A DNA stretch of 63,769 nt from Anabaena sp. UHCC 0187 (GTDB lineage Bacteria; Cyanobacteriota; Cyanobacteriia; Cyanobacteriales; Nostocaceae). A model generated the notes under the pieces. The model was not told where the DNA came from, searched no databases, and was given only the letters and a program-made list of their open reading frames with translations. The stretch covers positions 216,339 through 280,107 of the forward strand of contig NZ_VILB01000001.1 in NCBI RefSeq assembly GCF_009712035.1, read 5' to 3'. Below, piece after piece: positions 51,943-61,200 of the stretch. Numbering within the stretch: the stretch's first letter is position 1; every line of letters starts with the position of its first letter. Both the position numbers and the translations under genes were made by a program.

Positions 51943-52629
51943 ATGCACAAACTACTCACATTTAATAACGAAAAACTTCTCCGTCAAGCACTCACCCACC
52001 GTTCTTACGTCAACGAAAACCCCGGAGAAGGAGAACATAACGAACGCTTAGAATTTCTTGGTGATGCTATTCTCAATTTTATCAGTGGACAATATCTTTA
52101 TCGTCGTCACCCCGAAAAAGGAGAAGACGAATTAACTCGTCGCCGTTCCGCATTAGTAGAAGAAAAACAACTAGCAAAATTCGCTCTTGAAGTAGGTTTA
52201 GACTTCAGAATGAGATTAGGAAAAGGGACAATTAGAGATGGAGGTTTTCAAAACCCTAACTTACTCAGTTGCACCTTTGAAGCTGTAATTGGTGCTTATT
52301 ATTTAGATAATAATTGTAATGTTGAACCAGTTCGCGCTATTGTTGAACCATTATTTGATTCCGCATCAGAACACATTGTTGAAGCTCGCTCAAATGTAGA
52401 CTCCAAAAACCGTCTTCAAGAATGGGTACAAAAAGAAATTACCCCAAATCCCCCTAAATATGTGACAGAACACATCGGTGGACCATCTCACGCGCCAGAA
52501 TTCATTGCTAAAGTATTAATTGATGGTAAAGAATACGGTGAAGGAAAAGGACGTAATAAAAAAGATGCAGAAAAAGCTGCTGCTGAAGACGCACTAGCTA
52601 AATTAAAAAAACGAGGTTTACTAAATTGA
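51943..52629 (+). CDS. rnc: ribonuclease III
   Basis: This 228-residue protein has the RNase III signature NERLEFLGDAIL (residues about 31-42) with its catalytic acidic residues, FEAVIGAYYLD, and a C-terminal double-stranded RNA-binding domain (NRLQEWVQKEI to the end, KKDAEKAAAEDAL). It processes rRNA precursors and other duplex RNAs. Standard length. Confidence 0.96.
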   Translation: MHKLLTFNNEKLLRQALTHRSYVNENPGEGEHNERLEFLGDAILNFISGQYLYRRHPEKGEDELTRRRSALVEEKQLAKFALEVGLDFRMRLGKGTIRDGGFQNPNLLSCTFEAVIGAYYLDNNCNVEPVRAIVEPLFDSASEHIVEARSNVDSKNRLQEWVQKEITPNPPKYVTEHIGGPSHAPEFIAKVLIDGKEYGEGKGRNKKDAEKAAAEDALAKLKKRGLLN

Positions 52630-53024
52630 TGATTATTGATTTCAGATAAAGACGCTCATAATAATTTTACGTCTTTGCGCGAAATTAAATCCGCATATAT
52701 CAAGGTAGCAGTAAACGAAGTGCTAAAAAATGCTAATTATTCTCCAGAAATTAGCATTGTGAACAAACACTAGCTAATGATATGCTTAACATCAACAACT
52801 AATAAGTATGATGAATACAGTAGCAGAGGTATAAAACCAGAAGTTAATTTTTCCTAAACTTTAGTAAATAGCCATTAAACATAGTTTAACAATGAATTAT
52901 GGCTAGATTCTGACTTCTGAATTATTACTAGGTTAAAGTAATTTAAATCATTAAATATTAGGGAAAATAGGGGAAATCAGTAATTAAGCTGCTCACTACA
53001 AGCGTATCCTCAATATTCTTAAAC
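52630..53024. other. intergenic region with hairpin, no gene
   Basis: A hairpin AATGCTAAT/ATTAGCATT (52729-52758) has an A-run before it, so it would act as a terminator only on the minus strand, where no gene lies upstream. No coding region is seen up to the riboswitch promoter. Confidence 0.5.
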
Positions 53025-53052
53025 TTGACTTTATCTAAACCTAGTGTAATAG
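53025..53052 (+). promoter_or_regulatory. promoter of the c-di-AMP riboswitch transcript
   Basis: TTGACT (53025-53030) and TAATAG (53047-53052) have a 16-base spacer. A start near 53059 would place the riboswitch at the 5' end of the RNA, as expected. Confidence 0.5.
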
Positions 53053-53065
53053 TATTACTATATTT

Positions 53066-53205
53066 TTAGTGGGTAGCCTAATCCAAATTCATGAAAGCTG
53101 AATTTGAAGCGGAGGAACCAAGTATTTGGGGCTAATCTTATGAGAGACACCTTCCAGTCTTAGCCCGTCAGCTAACTCCGTCGGCAATGGAAGGAACCTC
53201 CAAAA
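53066..53205 (+). promoter_or_regulatory. c-di-AMP riboswitch (ydaO/yuaA type)
   Basis: The conserved ydaO-type segments occur in order and spacing: GGAGGAACC (53111-53119), GGGGCTAATC (53128-53137), CACCTTCCAGTCTTAGCC (53149-53166), CCGTCAGCTAAC (53165-53176) and GGCAATGGAAGGA (53183-53195). The class binds cyclic di-AMP and usually turns off expression of ion and osmolyte transport or cell-wall genes. Here it is followed by a universal-stress-like gene and an ion transporter gene. The 144-base stretch to the next gene could hold the expression platform and includes a dispersed repeat. Confidence 0.9.
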
Positions 53206-53348
53206 CTTTGGTTGTAATACCAGTTATAATTGGGGCTTCCTTAATCAATTTTAGATTGCGGATTTTGGATTTAAGATAAATCTAATATCTAAAATTGTTA
53301 TCCCTGCTTCTCGTTGGTTAATCGTTTCAAGGGAGAGAAGTTAAAACT

Positions 53349-54008
53349 GTGAAAATTAAAACAATGTTAGCACGGTTGCAAAGTGCTATAGGTCGTGATG
53401 ACCTAATTGAACAAATGGTATTATTACCAGAAGCTCAAAAATCATTTTCTCAAAGAGTTTCCCAGGCAAAATCAGCTAACTTAATTGTTGCCTATAATGG
53501 TTCACCTCGAAGTCATACAGCCCTAGATATTGCCTGTTGGATTGCCCACCAAACGAGTTTAGCTACTAACTCTCAAGTTACAGTTCAAGCCGTTTATGTA
53601 GTAGCAGAAAATTACAATCATCAGTCTCTTGATATATTCAATATTGCTGATAATCAAGCTCAATTAGAATGCCAATTAAGCCAGATATCAAAGCCAATCA
53701 CCTTGCGATTAAATCAACCAAAAGGAACAGCAATTTTACCGCAGTTAGAAAGAGAATCGAGAACTTCTCTCAAGGAAGCAGATAGAATTATTTGGCAAGC
53801 AAAAACTCTAGCTGAAGAATGGCAAGGTTCTTTTAAATCACATTTGCGGTTTGGCAACATTGCCAAAGAACTTAAGAAGGTTGTTCAATTAGAAGCTGCT
53901 GATATCCTATTTTTAGGCTGCACATCTACCAATCATCCTCTGATTGAAACACTAGGTCATAATTTTCCTTGTGCAGTTTTAGGTATTCCCAATTGCATTG
54001 ACGAATAA
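53349..54008 (+). CDS. universal stress protein-like protein
   Basis: The product is 219 residues from a GTG at 53349; an ATG at 53364 is an alternative. It has two UspA-like parts: NLIVAYNGSPRSHTALDIA near residue 45 and a C-terminal GNIAKELKKVVQLEAADILF with FLGCTSTNHP. An ATP-binding G-x2-G-x9-G pattern is not clear. It follows the c-di-AMP riboswitch and precedes the transporter gene by 114 bases, so it probably responds to c-di-AMP with it. Confidence 0.7.
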   Translation: MKIKTMLARLQSAIGRDDLIEQMVLLPEAQKSFSQRVSQAKSANLIVAYNGSPRSHTALDIACWIAHQTSLATNSQVTVQAVYVVAENYNHQSLDIFNIADNQAQLECQLSQISKPITLRLNQPKGTAILPQLERESRTSLKEADRIIWQAKTLAEEWQGSFKSHLRFGNIAKELKKVVQLEAADILFLGCTSTNHPLIETLGHNFPCAVLGIPNCIDE

Positions 54009-54122
54009 TTCCTATTTTCAATTGCAGTGATTTGTCATTAAATTCAAATCATCAAAGAGTCACTTATACTTTAAGTGGCTTTTTCCTTGCTATCCAAACA
54101 ATAATATTTTCAGGGTGATACG

Positions 54123-55460
54123 ATGGAAAACTGGCAAGCTATTTTAAGTGTCATCATATTTGTATCTGTAATTGTTTTAATCATGACCGAATGGTTACAT
54201 CTAACAATTGCCGCTTTATTGGGAGCATTATTACTCGTTTTTACTAACATCATGACTTTGCCAGAAGCTGTTGTTTATATCGGCAATAGTCATGGAACAC
54301 TAGGGCTATTTTTTGGCGTAATGATATTAGTGAGGGCATTTGAACCAACTAATATATTTGCTTATTTAGCAACCCAAATTGTCATTCTCGCTCAAGGTGA
54401 TGGGAAGAGATTATTGCTTGGGATTGTAGGGATAGTCACCCCCATTTGTGCAGTGTTACCTAACGCTACCACAGTCATGCTATTAGCACCATTAATTCCA
54501 CCAATGGCACAAGAAGTAGGGGTAAATTTTGTCCCTTTACTAATTCTCATGGTGTTAATTGCTAATAGTGCAGGATTATTAACATTAGTAGGAGATCCAG
54601 CCACTTTTATTGTTGGCGATGCTATTAATATTAGCTTTACAGATTATTTATGGCAACTGAGTTTAGGAGGAGTAATTGCTATTATTGCTGTGGTGGTGAC
54701 ACTACCAATTTTATTTCGCAAAATTTGGAATACAAAATTAGATAATCTCACAGAATTACCACATCCACAAATAAATCATCCGAGAGTTTTAATGGTGGGT
54801 GCAGTAATAGTAGCTTTTGTGTTGTTATTTTTTGTCATTGGTGAATCTTTACCTGTACCTGTATCACCTGCTGCGGTAGCTTTGTTAGGTGCTGCTTTAG
54901 CTTTATTGCTATCTCACCATAGCAGAATTGATACTGTTAACAACATCTTGCGGGATATAGATTGGAGTACATTAATCTTTTTCATGAGCATTTTTGTATT
55001 AATTGGAGGATTAGATAAAACAGGTGTGATTAAAGGTTTATCAGCAGTATTAGCAACTATTTTGGGAACAAATATTTTACTAGGTTCTCTATTTTTGTTA
55101 TTTTTTGTGGGCATATTATCTAGCGTTGTTCCTAATATTCCTTTAGTTGTAGCGATGGTTCCTTTGCTAAAACAGTATCTTGTTAGTGTTGGATTAGCAC
55201 CAGTAGAAGTTTTAGCACAAAATTATCAAGGACAGTTTCCCCCAGAAGTTTTACCACTGTTTTACGCCATGATGTTTGGTGCAACATTAGGAGGTAATGG
55301 TACTCTCGTCGGTGCGTCTTCTAATATTGTTGCTGCTGGGATTTCTGAACAGCATGGAAAAAGGATTTCTTTCAAGACTTTTTTACACTACGGTATTCCC
55401 ACAATGTTATTACAACTTGTGACTTTGGCTATATATGTATTAGTCCGGTTTTTGCTGTGA
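54123..55460 (+). CDS. ArsB/SLC13-type ion transporter
   Basis: This 445-residue polytopic membrane protein has about 11 helices and the ion-transporter-superfamily pattern: VTPICAVLPNATTVMLL, LLTLVGDPATFIVGDAINIS, and a repeated half GILSSVVPNIPLV. Related proteins are NhaD-like Na+/H+ antiporters, citrate/anion carriers and ArsB. Co-transcription with a Usp-like gene behind a c-di-AMP riboswitch suggests a Na+ or K+/osmotic role rather than arsenite efflux. Terminator at 55554-55585 follows. Confidence 0.85.
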   Translation: MENWQAILSVIIFVSVIVLIMTEWLHLTIAALLGALLLVFTNIMTLPEAVVYIGNSHGTLGLFFGVMILVRAFEPTNIFAYLATQIVILAQGDGKRLLLGIVGIVTPICAVLPNATTVMLLAPLIPPMAQEVGVNFVPLLILMVLIANSAGLLTLVGDPATFIVGDAINISFTDYLWQLSLGGVIAIIAVVVTLPILFRKIWNTKLDNLTELPHPQINHPRVLMVGAVIVAFVLLFFVIGESLPVPVSPAAVALLGAALALLLSHHSRIDTVNNILRDIDWSTLIFFMSIFVLIGGLDKTGVIKGLSAVLATILGTNILLGSLFLLFFVGILSSVVPNIPLVVAMVPLLKQYLVSVGLAPVEVLAQNYQGQFPPEVLPLFYAMMFGATLGGNGTLVGASSNIVAAGISEQHGKRISFKTFLHYGIPTMLLQLVTLAIYVLVRFLL

Positions 55461-55553
55461 GTTTCGGCATTGCATAGATCCAAAATGAATTAAAATTTAA
55501 AATTTTTGTACAAGTCCAGTTTCATAAACAGGAAGTAGAGAGCAAAAAACAAA

Positions 55554-55585
55554 AACCCCCTGATTATTTTTGGGGGTTATTTTTG
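55554..55585 (+). terminator. intrinsic terminator after the transporter gene
   Basis: AACCCCC and GGGGGTT pair around an 11-base loop, followed by ATTTTTGG. It lies 94 bases past the transporter stop codon. The remaining 55461-55789 gap has no gene. Confidence 0.8.
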
Positions 55586-55789
55586 GTTTCTTTACCTTCC
55601 CCTGAATGCTGATGCAATATTATCAGGATTTTGATTAATGATTACGTATTAATAAACAGGAGTCAGCATATAGTTAATGTCTACTGGAAAAATCCCACGA
55701 ACTTATGGAAATGTAGATTAATTTTATGTTGATTAGTATCATAACTCACATATTCAAATTAAACAATCACAAAAGACAGTATTTCCATT

Positions 55790-56539
55790 ATGTTGAAAGT
55801 ATTTTTTATTGCCCGTCATTTTCTTAACAAAATAAATACTCATATTAACAGTATTTTGGAAAATAAAATCAGTCCTAAGATTATTGAAATTCAGCAAAAA
55901 AGCAAACACACTCAACAATATCAAGATCCTAAAAATTATTTAGCAAAAGTAATCGAACAACTAGAGCAATATCCTATGAATACAAACATAGATACAATTC
56001 ACGATTTAGAGCATATTGCTGATATTAATCCCCAATATCATTGGGTAATTATGAATATGCTCACCAATCTTGTCAGAAATAATACTGTTCCTGCTACCAA
56101 GCAAAAAATCACCAATAACTCGGCAGATAAAATTAGCCCATTTATTCAAGCAGCTATTACTGTTATTGCCAGAAGAGACACCACAAAAGACCCCGAAGAT
56201 GAGCAAATTGATTTAAGTTACACAGATTTAAGAGGTATCAATTTGCAGGGAGCTAATCTCAAACAAATAAACCTTTATCAAGCTAATCTTTCTGGGGTTA
56301 ATCTTGCTAATGCTAACCTAGAGGGAGCTATTCTCACTGCTGCTAACTTAGAAGGTGCAAACCTCAATCTTGCTAACCTATCTGGTGCAATTCTCAGTGC
56401 TGCAAACCTCGATAAAGCTAACCTTGCCGGCGCTAATCTACAACGAGCTAATCTATATTTAGCTAGTTTACAAGGTGCGATTTTAAATGATACTCTTCTT
56501 GAAAGCGCAAACTTGCGGGAGGCTAAATTTACAGTTTAA
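55790..56539 (+). CDS. pentapeptide-repeat protein
   Basis: This 249-residue protein has an N-terminal helical part (about 1-145) and a C-terminal run of about 16-18 pentapeptide repeats A(N/D)LXX (for example GANLKQINLYQANLSGVNLA). These form a right-handed beta-helix. The family is abundant in cyanobacteria and mostly of unknown role. The helical domain with a conserved-looking LEHIADINPQYHW and NMLTNLVR segment is typical of cyanobacterial pentapeptide proteins. Confidence 0.9.
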   Translation: MLKVFFIARHFLNKINTHINSILENKISPKIIEIQQKSKHTQQYQDPKNYLAKVIEQLEQYPMNTNIDTIHDLEHIADINPQYHWVIMNMLTNLVRNNTVPATKQKITNNSADKISPFIQAAITVIARRDTTKDPEDEQIDLSYTDLRGINLQGANLKQINLYQANLSGVNLANANLEGAILTAANLEGANLNLANLSGAILSAANLDKANLAGANLQRANLYLASLQGAILNDTLLESANLREAKFTV

Positions 56540-56853
56540 ACAATTGAATATATTCATTCCAGCATATTTATCTAATCTTGCATCACCTCTAAAAACATAA
56601 TTATTTCATGGGCATCACTTTTCATATCCCCAGCTTATTCCTAATTCTTCCTTGGCTAAAAAGACGTGATTTCGTTTATTTATCCAATAGTAATGGCAGA
56701 GAATTATGCAAAAAGTTGGGGATTTTGTTATTTATAAGTAATAATAGATCGCTATTAGTAATATAAAAAATCATCATTTTGTCATAAAAATATATTTTAT
56801 TTTTGATATTTTCCATTATTTAAATATTTACAATCAGGGCTTAGAATCTACCT
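56540..56853. other. AT-rich intergenic region, no gene
   Basis: This 314-base gap lies between two convergent genes and is over 70 % A+T. I see an ATCCCCAGC/GTTGGGGAT pair far apart (about 56629 and 56718) and nothing else. Confidence 0.6.
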
Positions 56854-57393
56854 TCACAGCTTAGAGCAGCAGAGAGAACAAACATCCCAGCGTTTAAGTT
56901 CACCTGGTGGAGTGGGACATTGACATTGGGGACATAAAGGTAGATGATGCGATCGCTCTTGCATCTTTTTAGCCCAATTCTCAAAACCACCCAAAGCATT
57001 GTCAATGTTGGATTTTACTAACCTCTCACCAGTCAAATCATCAGCCACATAACTAGGATGTTCCGAGGCTGAAACAGTTGGTTCTGTTGCCGTCGTTGAT
57101 GAACTTTTCCACTCCGCTGTCGAAAAGCGAATATCTACCAAAGACGTGGACAGTTTATCATTTAATTTTACCAAGATAGTTTTCCGTCCAAAAGTCAAAT
57201 TTTGCGCCCAAGCAGCACTAGAAGTTGCTACCCACACTACATCACGCTGAATTGACAAAGGACGAGTTTGAGCAGCAATTGGAGTCCCCACAACTTCCAC
57301 CCAACACTTCAGCAAACGTAGAAATACTTGTTCTTGCCATTGTGGTGAACGTTGAATATTCCCTAAAACCTGATCAATTGACTTAAAAGACAT
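56854..57393 (-). CDS. DUF721/DciA-like protein with zinc ribbon
   Basis: This 179-residue protein has a DUF721 (DciA) N-terminal domain: VLGNIQRSPQWQEQVFLRLL, VVGTPIAAQTRPL and VWVATSSAAWAQNL. The C-terminus has a CPQCQC...CSLCC pattern suited to bind zinc. DciA proteins load or regulate the replicative helicase DnaB. The zinc ribbon is a cyanobacterial addition. It stands alone on the minus strand. Confidence 0.82.
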   Translation of the reverse strand: MSFKSIDQVLGNIQRSPQWQEQVFLRLLKCWVEVVGTPIAAQTRPLSIQRDVVWVATSSAAWAQNLTFGRKTILVKLNDKLSTSLVDIRFSTAEWKSSSTTATEPTVSASEHPSYVADDLTGERLVKSNIDNALGGFENWAKKMQERSHHLPLCPQCQCPTPPGELKRWDVCSLCCSKL

Positions 57394-57448
57394 ATTTTGT
57401 GAATAGTTTTACTATTTTAACTATTGTGGGATGGGGATCTTGCCTGTG

Positions 57449-57475
57449 CAAACTGTCCAAACTGTCCAAATTGTG
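57449..57475. repeat. 9-mer tandem repeat (CAAACTGTC x3)
   Basis: Two exact copies of CAAACTGTC are followed by CAAATTGTG. Short tandem repeats of this sort are frequent in filamentous cyanobacteria. Confidence 0.7.
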
Positions 57476-57647
57476 CAATTTGAATGCATTACAAGCTGAA
57501 ATTGCTAGTTAGGGAATAGGCAAGAGAAGCGTATTGTCAGCTATACTTCTAACCAGTAACTTAAGTAAAATAGCTGAATCCTGACCAACAATTTTCGCTA
57601 GTATATTGAAAATTAATTTAATCATCTACCTGACTCCATCTTAAACA

Positions 57648-58829
57648 ATGAATCAAAATCCTCTTATAGATTCTGCCAAATCCTCTCAAACCCCAAGCTT
57701 AAACCCTGCCCTGACTACAGCACTGGCTAGTTTAGAAGTACAATTAGATCAAGAATTAACCAGATACAGACGCACACGCAAAAACTCCAGACAACAAACA
57801 TCGGGAAGTGTAGAAAGTTACACTAGACCTAAAAAAACAGCCTTGTTGAACGACATTCAACTACCAGCAGTTCCTCCCATAGTCATTCCCCCAGAAAATC
57901 CGTTGTTGACGAGAGAGACTGAAGCAATTAATTTTCCCCAGGAATTTGCTATTTCAGAAGTAGAGGAAACCCCTACTCCTCCAAATTTAGAAAAATCTAG
58001 TAGCAGTATAGTTCCCACCAAAATCCAATCTGTTGAAAACCAAACCCTCCTCACCACAAACGATACTCCCAAACAACCAGATGATTATTTAGAATCTAGT
58101 GAAGCATTATTGCGAAGTTTGACAGCCGAAACACCACAAACTGAAACTCCTAATCCTCTTAATTCCCGTAACAGTGTGCTATCACCTATGGGTATTGGTT
58201 CAATTCTGTTGCTATTATTAGCAAGTTTAACTTTAGGCTATGTAGTCTTAAATCCCAAAAATTTATCTAAATTGAATTTCACCAACTTATTTGATAGTAA
58301 TTCATCACCCACTGCGGAAAACACCGGAGTAATAGAAAATAATTCTCCACCAACTACCGAACCCAAAATCACCCCTATAGCCAAATATCCTAATTTAGCT
58401 ACCCAAGAATTTCGACAAGTCAGAGATCCTAAAGATATCGTAGATTTAACACCAAAAATTAAACCTACTCCCCAAATCGTTCCCAGTCCCCTAGCTATTC
58501 AACCCCCCATAACTCCTATAACTCCTATAACTCCATTACCCACTCTTTCCCCTCTTTCTACTCTTTCCACACCTCTACCAAAGCCTACAGTCACCGCATC
58601 ACCCCTTACAGAAGATGTGAAACCCTCAGCAGACGGCTACTATTATGTAATTGCTGATAATCAAGGTGATAAAGCTTTAACAGCAGCAAAGCAAGTAGTT
58701 CCTGATGCTTATTTATCACCAAACAAAAAATTTATTTATTTAGGCGCTCTGAAAACTCAGGATGAGATTAAGCGCAGATTACAGGATTTAGAAGCAAAAG
58801 GGATCAAAGGACGCTTACAGCAGCCATAA
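57648..58829 (+). CDS. membrane protein with SPOR-like C-terminal domain
   Basis: This 393-residue protein has a long hydrophilic cytoplasmic N-terminus, one membrane segment (about 182-200, GIGSILLLLLASLTLGYVVL), a Pro/Thr-rich linker (about 250-320, with TPITPITPL repeats) and a C-terminal ~70-residue domain YYYVIADNQGDKALTAAKQV like SPOR or a similar peptidoglycan-binding fold. The layout resembles cell-wall or septal proteins. It is upstream of pspA and vipp1 on the same strand (76 bases), but a functional link is not shown. Confidence 0.6.
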   Translation: MNQNPLIDSAKSSQTPSLNPALTTALASLEVQLDQELTRYRRTRKNSRQQTSGSVESYTRPKKTALLNDIQLPAVPPIVIPPENPLLTRETEAINFPQEFAISEVEETPTPPNLEKSSSSIVPTKIQSVENQTLLTTNDTPKQPDDYLESSEALLRSLTAETPQTETPNPLNSRNSVLSPMGIGSILLLLLASLTLGYVVLNPKNLSKLNFTNLFDSNSSPTAENTGVIENNSPPTTEPKITPIAKYPNLATQEFRQVRDPKDIVDLTPKIKPTPQIVPSPLAIQPPITPITPITPLPTLSPLSTLSTPLPKPTVTASPLTEDVKPSADGYYYVIADNQGDKALTAAKQVVPDAYLSPNKKFIYLGALKTQDEIKRRLQDLEAKGIKGRLQQP

Positions 58830-58905
58830 TAAAAAATGTTGAGATGATTTAGGATGGCAATATAGCAATCCTCAAAGTCCGGTAAATGGTCAAGGTAGAG
58901 CCAAC

Positions 58906-59616
58906 ATGGAAGTTATTAACCGTATTCTGCGGGTGATTCGCGCTAATTTCAATAGTCTAGTCAGCAATGCAGAAGATCCAGAAAAGATTCTGGAAAAAGC
59001 TTTCATGGAAATGCAAGAAAATTTGGTACAATTGCGTCAAGGAGTAGCTCAAGCGATCGCCACCCAAAAGCGCACAGAACGCCAAGCAGCGGCTGGGGAA
59101 TCCCAATCTGAAGAATGGTATCGTCGCGCCCAATTAGCCCTCCAACAGGGTAATGAGTCTCTCGCACGGGAAGCTCTCACCAAACGCAAATTCTACCAAG
59201 AAACGGCAACAACCTTAATCAGCCAAATTCAGCAGCAAAAAGAGGTAGTCGCCAAATTGAAGCAAGATATGCGGACTTTGGAGTTAAAACTGGCTGAAGT
59301 GAAAACCAAAAAAGATATGTATATCGCTCGCGCACGTTCGGCCGAAGCTTCTTATTGCCTTCAGGAAATGTTAACTGGAGCTTCTGCCACATCTAGCTTA
59401 GGTGCATTAGAACGAATGGAAGAAAAAGTTTTACAGATAGAAGCACAATCAGAAGTTGCTAGTACACTGGGTGGTGATGATCTAGAAAAAAGATTTGCAT
59501 CCTTAGATTCTTATAATGATATTGATACAGAACTGGCAGCAATGAAAACTCATATACTAGATCAAGGAAAAAATCCACAGCCAGATTATAATTTACCCAA
59601 AACACCCGAACCATAA
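58906..59616 (+). CDS. pspA: PspA-like phage-shock protein
   Basis: This 236-residue protein is a PspA/IM30 family coiled coil: RVIRANFNSLVSNAEDPEKI at the N-terminus, then long heptad-rich helices. It ends with a short tail and lacks the extra C-terminal helix seen in the adjacent protein, so it is the PspA-type rather than the Vipp1-type copy. It probably protects the cytoplasmic membrane. It is 164 bases before the vipp1 gene, on the same strand. Confidence 0.85.
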   Translation: MEVINRILRVIRANFNSLVSNAEDPEKILEKAFMEMQENLVQLRQGVAQAIATQKRTERQAAAGESQSEEWYRRAQLALQQGNESLAREALTKRKFYQETATTLISQIQQQKEVVAKLKQDMRTLELKLAEVKTKKDMYIARARSAEASYCLQEMLTGASATSSLGALERMEEKVLQIEAQSEVASTLGGDDLEKRFASLDSYNDIDTELAAMKTHILDQGKNPQPDYNLPKTPEP

Positions 59617-59780
59617 CTTTCCCTGGTTAATATAGATAATTGATAGGTTGATGATTCAGAATAGAAAAAAAGATAGTAATCCAGACTGGAAAGACTACAT
59701 TGGCATAGGTAGCTATTAATATAGTAAAAAAAGCTAACTATCTAACCAAGAGCGTAAACCTCTAAAGGAAAAATAAATTT

Positions 59781-60572
59781 ATGGGATTATTTGATCGCCT
59801 TAAACGAGTAGTTGGTGCTAACCTAAACGATTTAGTCAGTAAAGCCGAAGATCCAGAAAAAATGCTGGAACAAGCCCTCTTGGAAATGCAAGAGGACATG
59901 GTGAAGTTGCGTCAAGGGGTGGCTCAAGCAATAGCCGCCCAAAAACGGACTGAAAAACAGTATAATGAAGGACAAAACGAAATTAATAAGTGGCAACGTA
60001 ACGCCCAACTCGCCCTGCAAAAAGGTGATGAAAGCCTAGCCCGTCAAGCATTAGAGCGCAAGAAAACCTATACTGATACCGCTACGGCATTAAAAACTAG
60101 CTTAGATCAGCAAACTGTTCAGGTAGAAGGCCTCAAGAAGAGTTTAATCCAGCTAGAGAGCAAAATTTCTGAAGCCAAAACCAAGAAAGAAATGCTCAAA
60201 GCCCGGATTACTGCGGCCAAAGCCCAAGAGCAATTGGGAAATATGGTTAGTGGGATGAATACCAGCAGTGCCATGTCTGCTTTTGAGCGCATGGAAGAAA
60301 AGGTATTACTTCAAGAATCTCGCGCTCAGTCTACCGCAGAATTAGTAGGTTCAGATTTAGAAAGCCAATTTGCAAAATTAGAATCTGGTAGTGATGTTGA
60401 TGATGAATTGGCTGCTTTGAAAGCATCTCTCGCACCTGCACCAGAGCCAAAACTACTAACACCAGAACAACCCAGCACCACAACCCCAGCACAACCCACC
60501 AGTACAGCTAAACCTGCTGAACCAGTTGATGCTGAATTGGAGGCTCTACGCAAACAATTGGATAATCTGTAG
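59781..60572 (+). CDS. vipp1: Vipp1/IM30 thylakoid membrane protein
   Basis: This 263-residue protein matches Vipp1: N-terminal membrane-binding helix MGLFDRLKRVVGANLND, ESCRT-III-like coiled coil and, after a Pro/Thr-rich linker (about 220-248), the short C-terminal helix VDAELEALRKQLDNL typical of Vipp1 and absent in PspA. Vipp1 is needed for thylakoid formation and membrane repair. The tandem with pspA points to duplication. A terminator follows. Confidence 0.92.
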   Translation: MGLFDRLKRVVGANLNDLVSKAEDPEKMLEQALLEMQEDMVKLRQGVAQAIAAQKRTEKQYNEGQNEINKWQRNAQLALQKGDESLARQALERKKTYTDTATALKTSLDQQTVQVEGLKKSLIQLESKISEAKTKKEMLKARITAAKAQEQLGNMVSGMNTSSAMSAFERMEEKVLLQESRAQSTAELVGSDLESQFAKLESGSDVDDELAALKASLAPAPEPKLLTPEQPSTTTPAQPTSTAKPAEPVDAELEALRKQLDNL

Positions 60573-60597
60573 TTTTTGCAGATAATTCAATTCAGTT

Positions 60598-60626
60598 AAT
60601 CCCACACATTTGATTGTGGGATTTTA
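60598..60626 (+). terminator. intrinsic terminator after vipp1
   Basis: AATCCCACA and TGTGGGATT form a perfect 9-bp stem with an 8-base loop, followed by TTTA. It lies 26 bases after the vipp1 stop codon. Confidence 0.8.
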
Positions 60627-60789
60627 CTTCATTTTTCCGAATGATTGTGATAAATTACCAGATGAAAAGATTATATAGTAAGTATTTTATAATTTAAAAT
60701 CCAAAATCAGATCACAACTGACTCTCAGATTGAGATAGAGTATTTTGTGAACCAACTTGATTAATTTATGCTACTTTATGGAGACTATG

Positions 60790-61125
60790 ATGAACAAGGG
60801 TGTAATCACTATCACTGATGCTGAGTTTGAAACAGAAGTGTTAAAAGCCGAGCAGCCTGTGTTGGTATATTTTTGGGCTTCCTGGTGTGGTCCTTGTCAA
60901 TTGATGTCACCACTGATTAACTTGGCTGCAACAACTTATGGCGATCGCCTAAAAATTGTTAAAATAGAAGCTGACCCTAATCCACTCACTGTCAAGGAAT
61001 ATCGGGTAGAAGGTCTTCCCGCTCTTAGGTTACTAAGAGGAGAAACAGTATTAGAATCTACTGAAGGAGTAATTGGTAAAGATAAATTACTCAGTTTTTT
61101 GGAAAAGCATTTAAATAATAATTAG
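60790..61125 (+). CDS. thioredoxin-family protein
   Basis: The product is 111 residues from an ATG at 60790, which has GGAG six bases upstream; ATGs at 60787 and 60778 are less well placed. The active site is WCGPC in YFWASWCGPCQL, with a cis-Pro in EGLPALRLL. It is a soluble thioredoxin-like dithiol oxidoreductase. A later GKDKLLSFL is usual. It is followed 75 bases later by an aminotransferase gene, with no clear link. Confidence 0.9.
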   Translation: MNKGVITITDAEFETEVLKAEQPVLVYFWASWCGPCQLMSPLINLAATTYGDRLKIVKIEADPNPLTVKEYRVEGLPALRLLRGETVLESTEGVIGKDKLLSFLEKHLNNN

Positions 61126-61200
61126 TTACCCGTCAGTGATCAAAACTCCATAGTTTATGATCACTCACTCATGACTAATGACCAATAAATAATCATTAAA

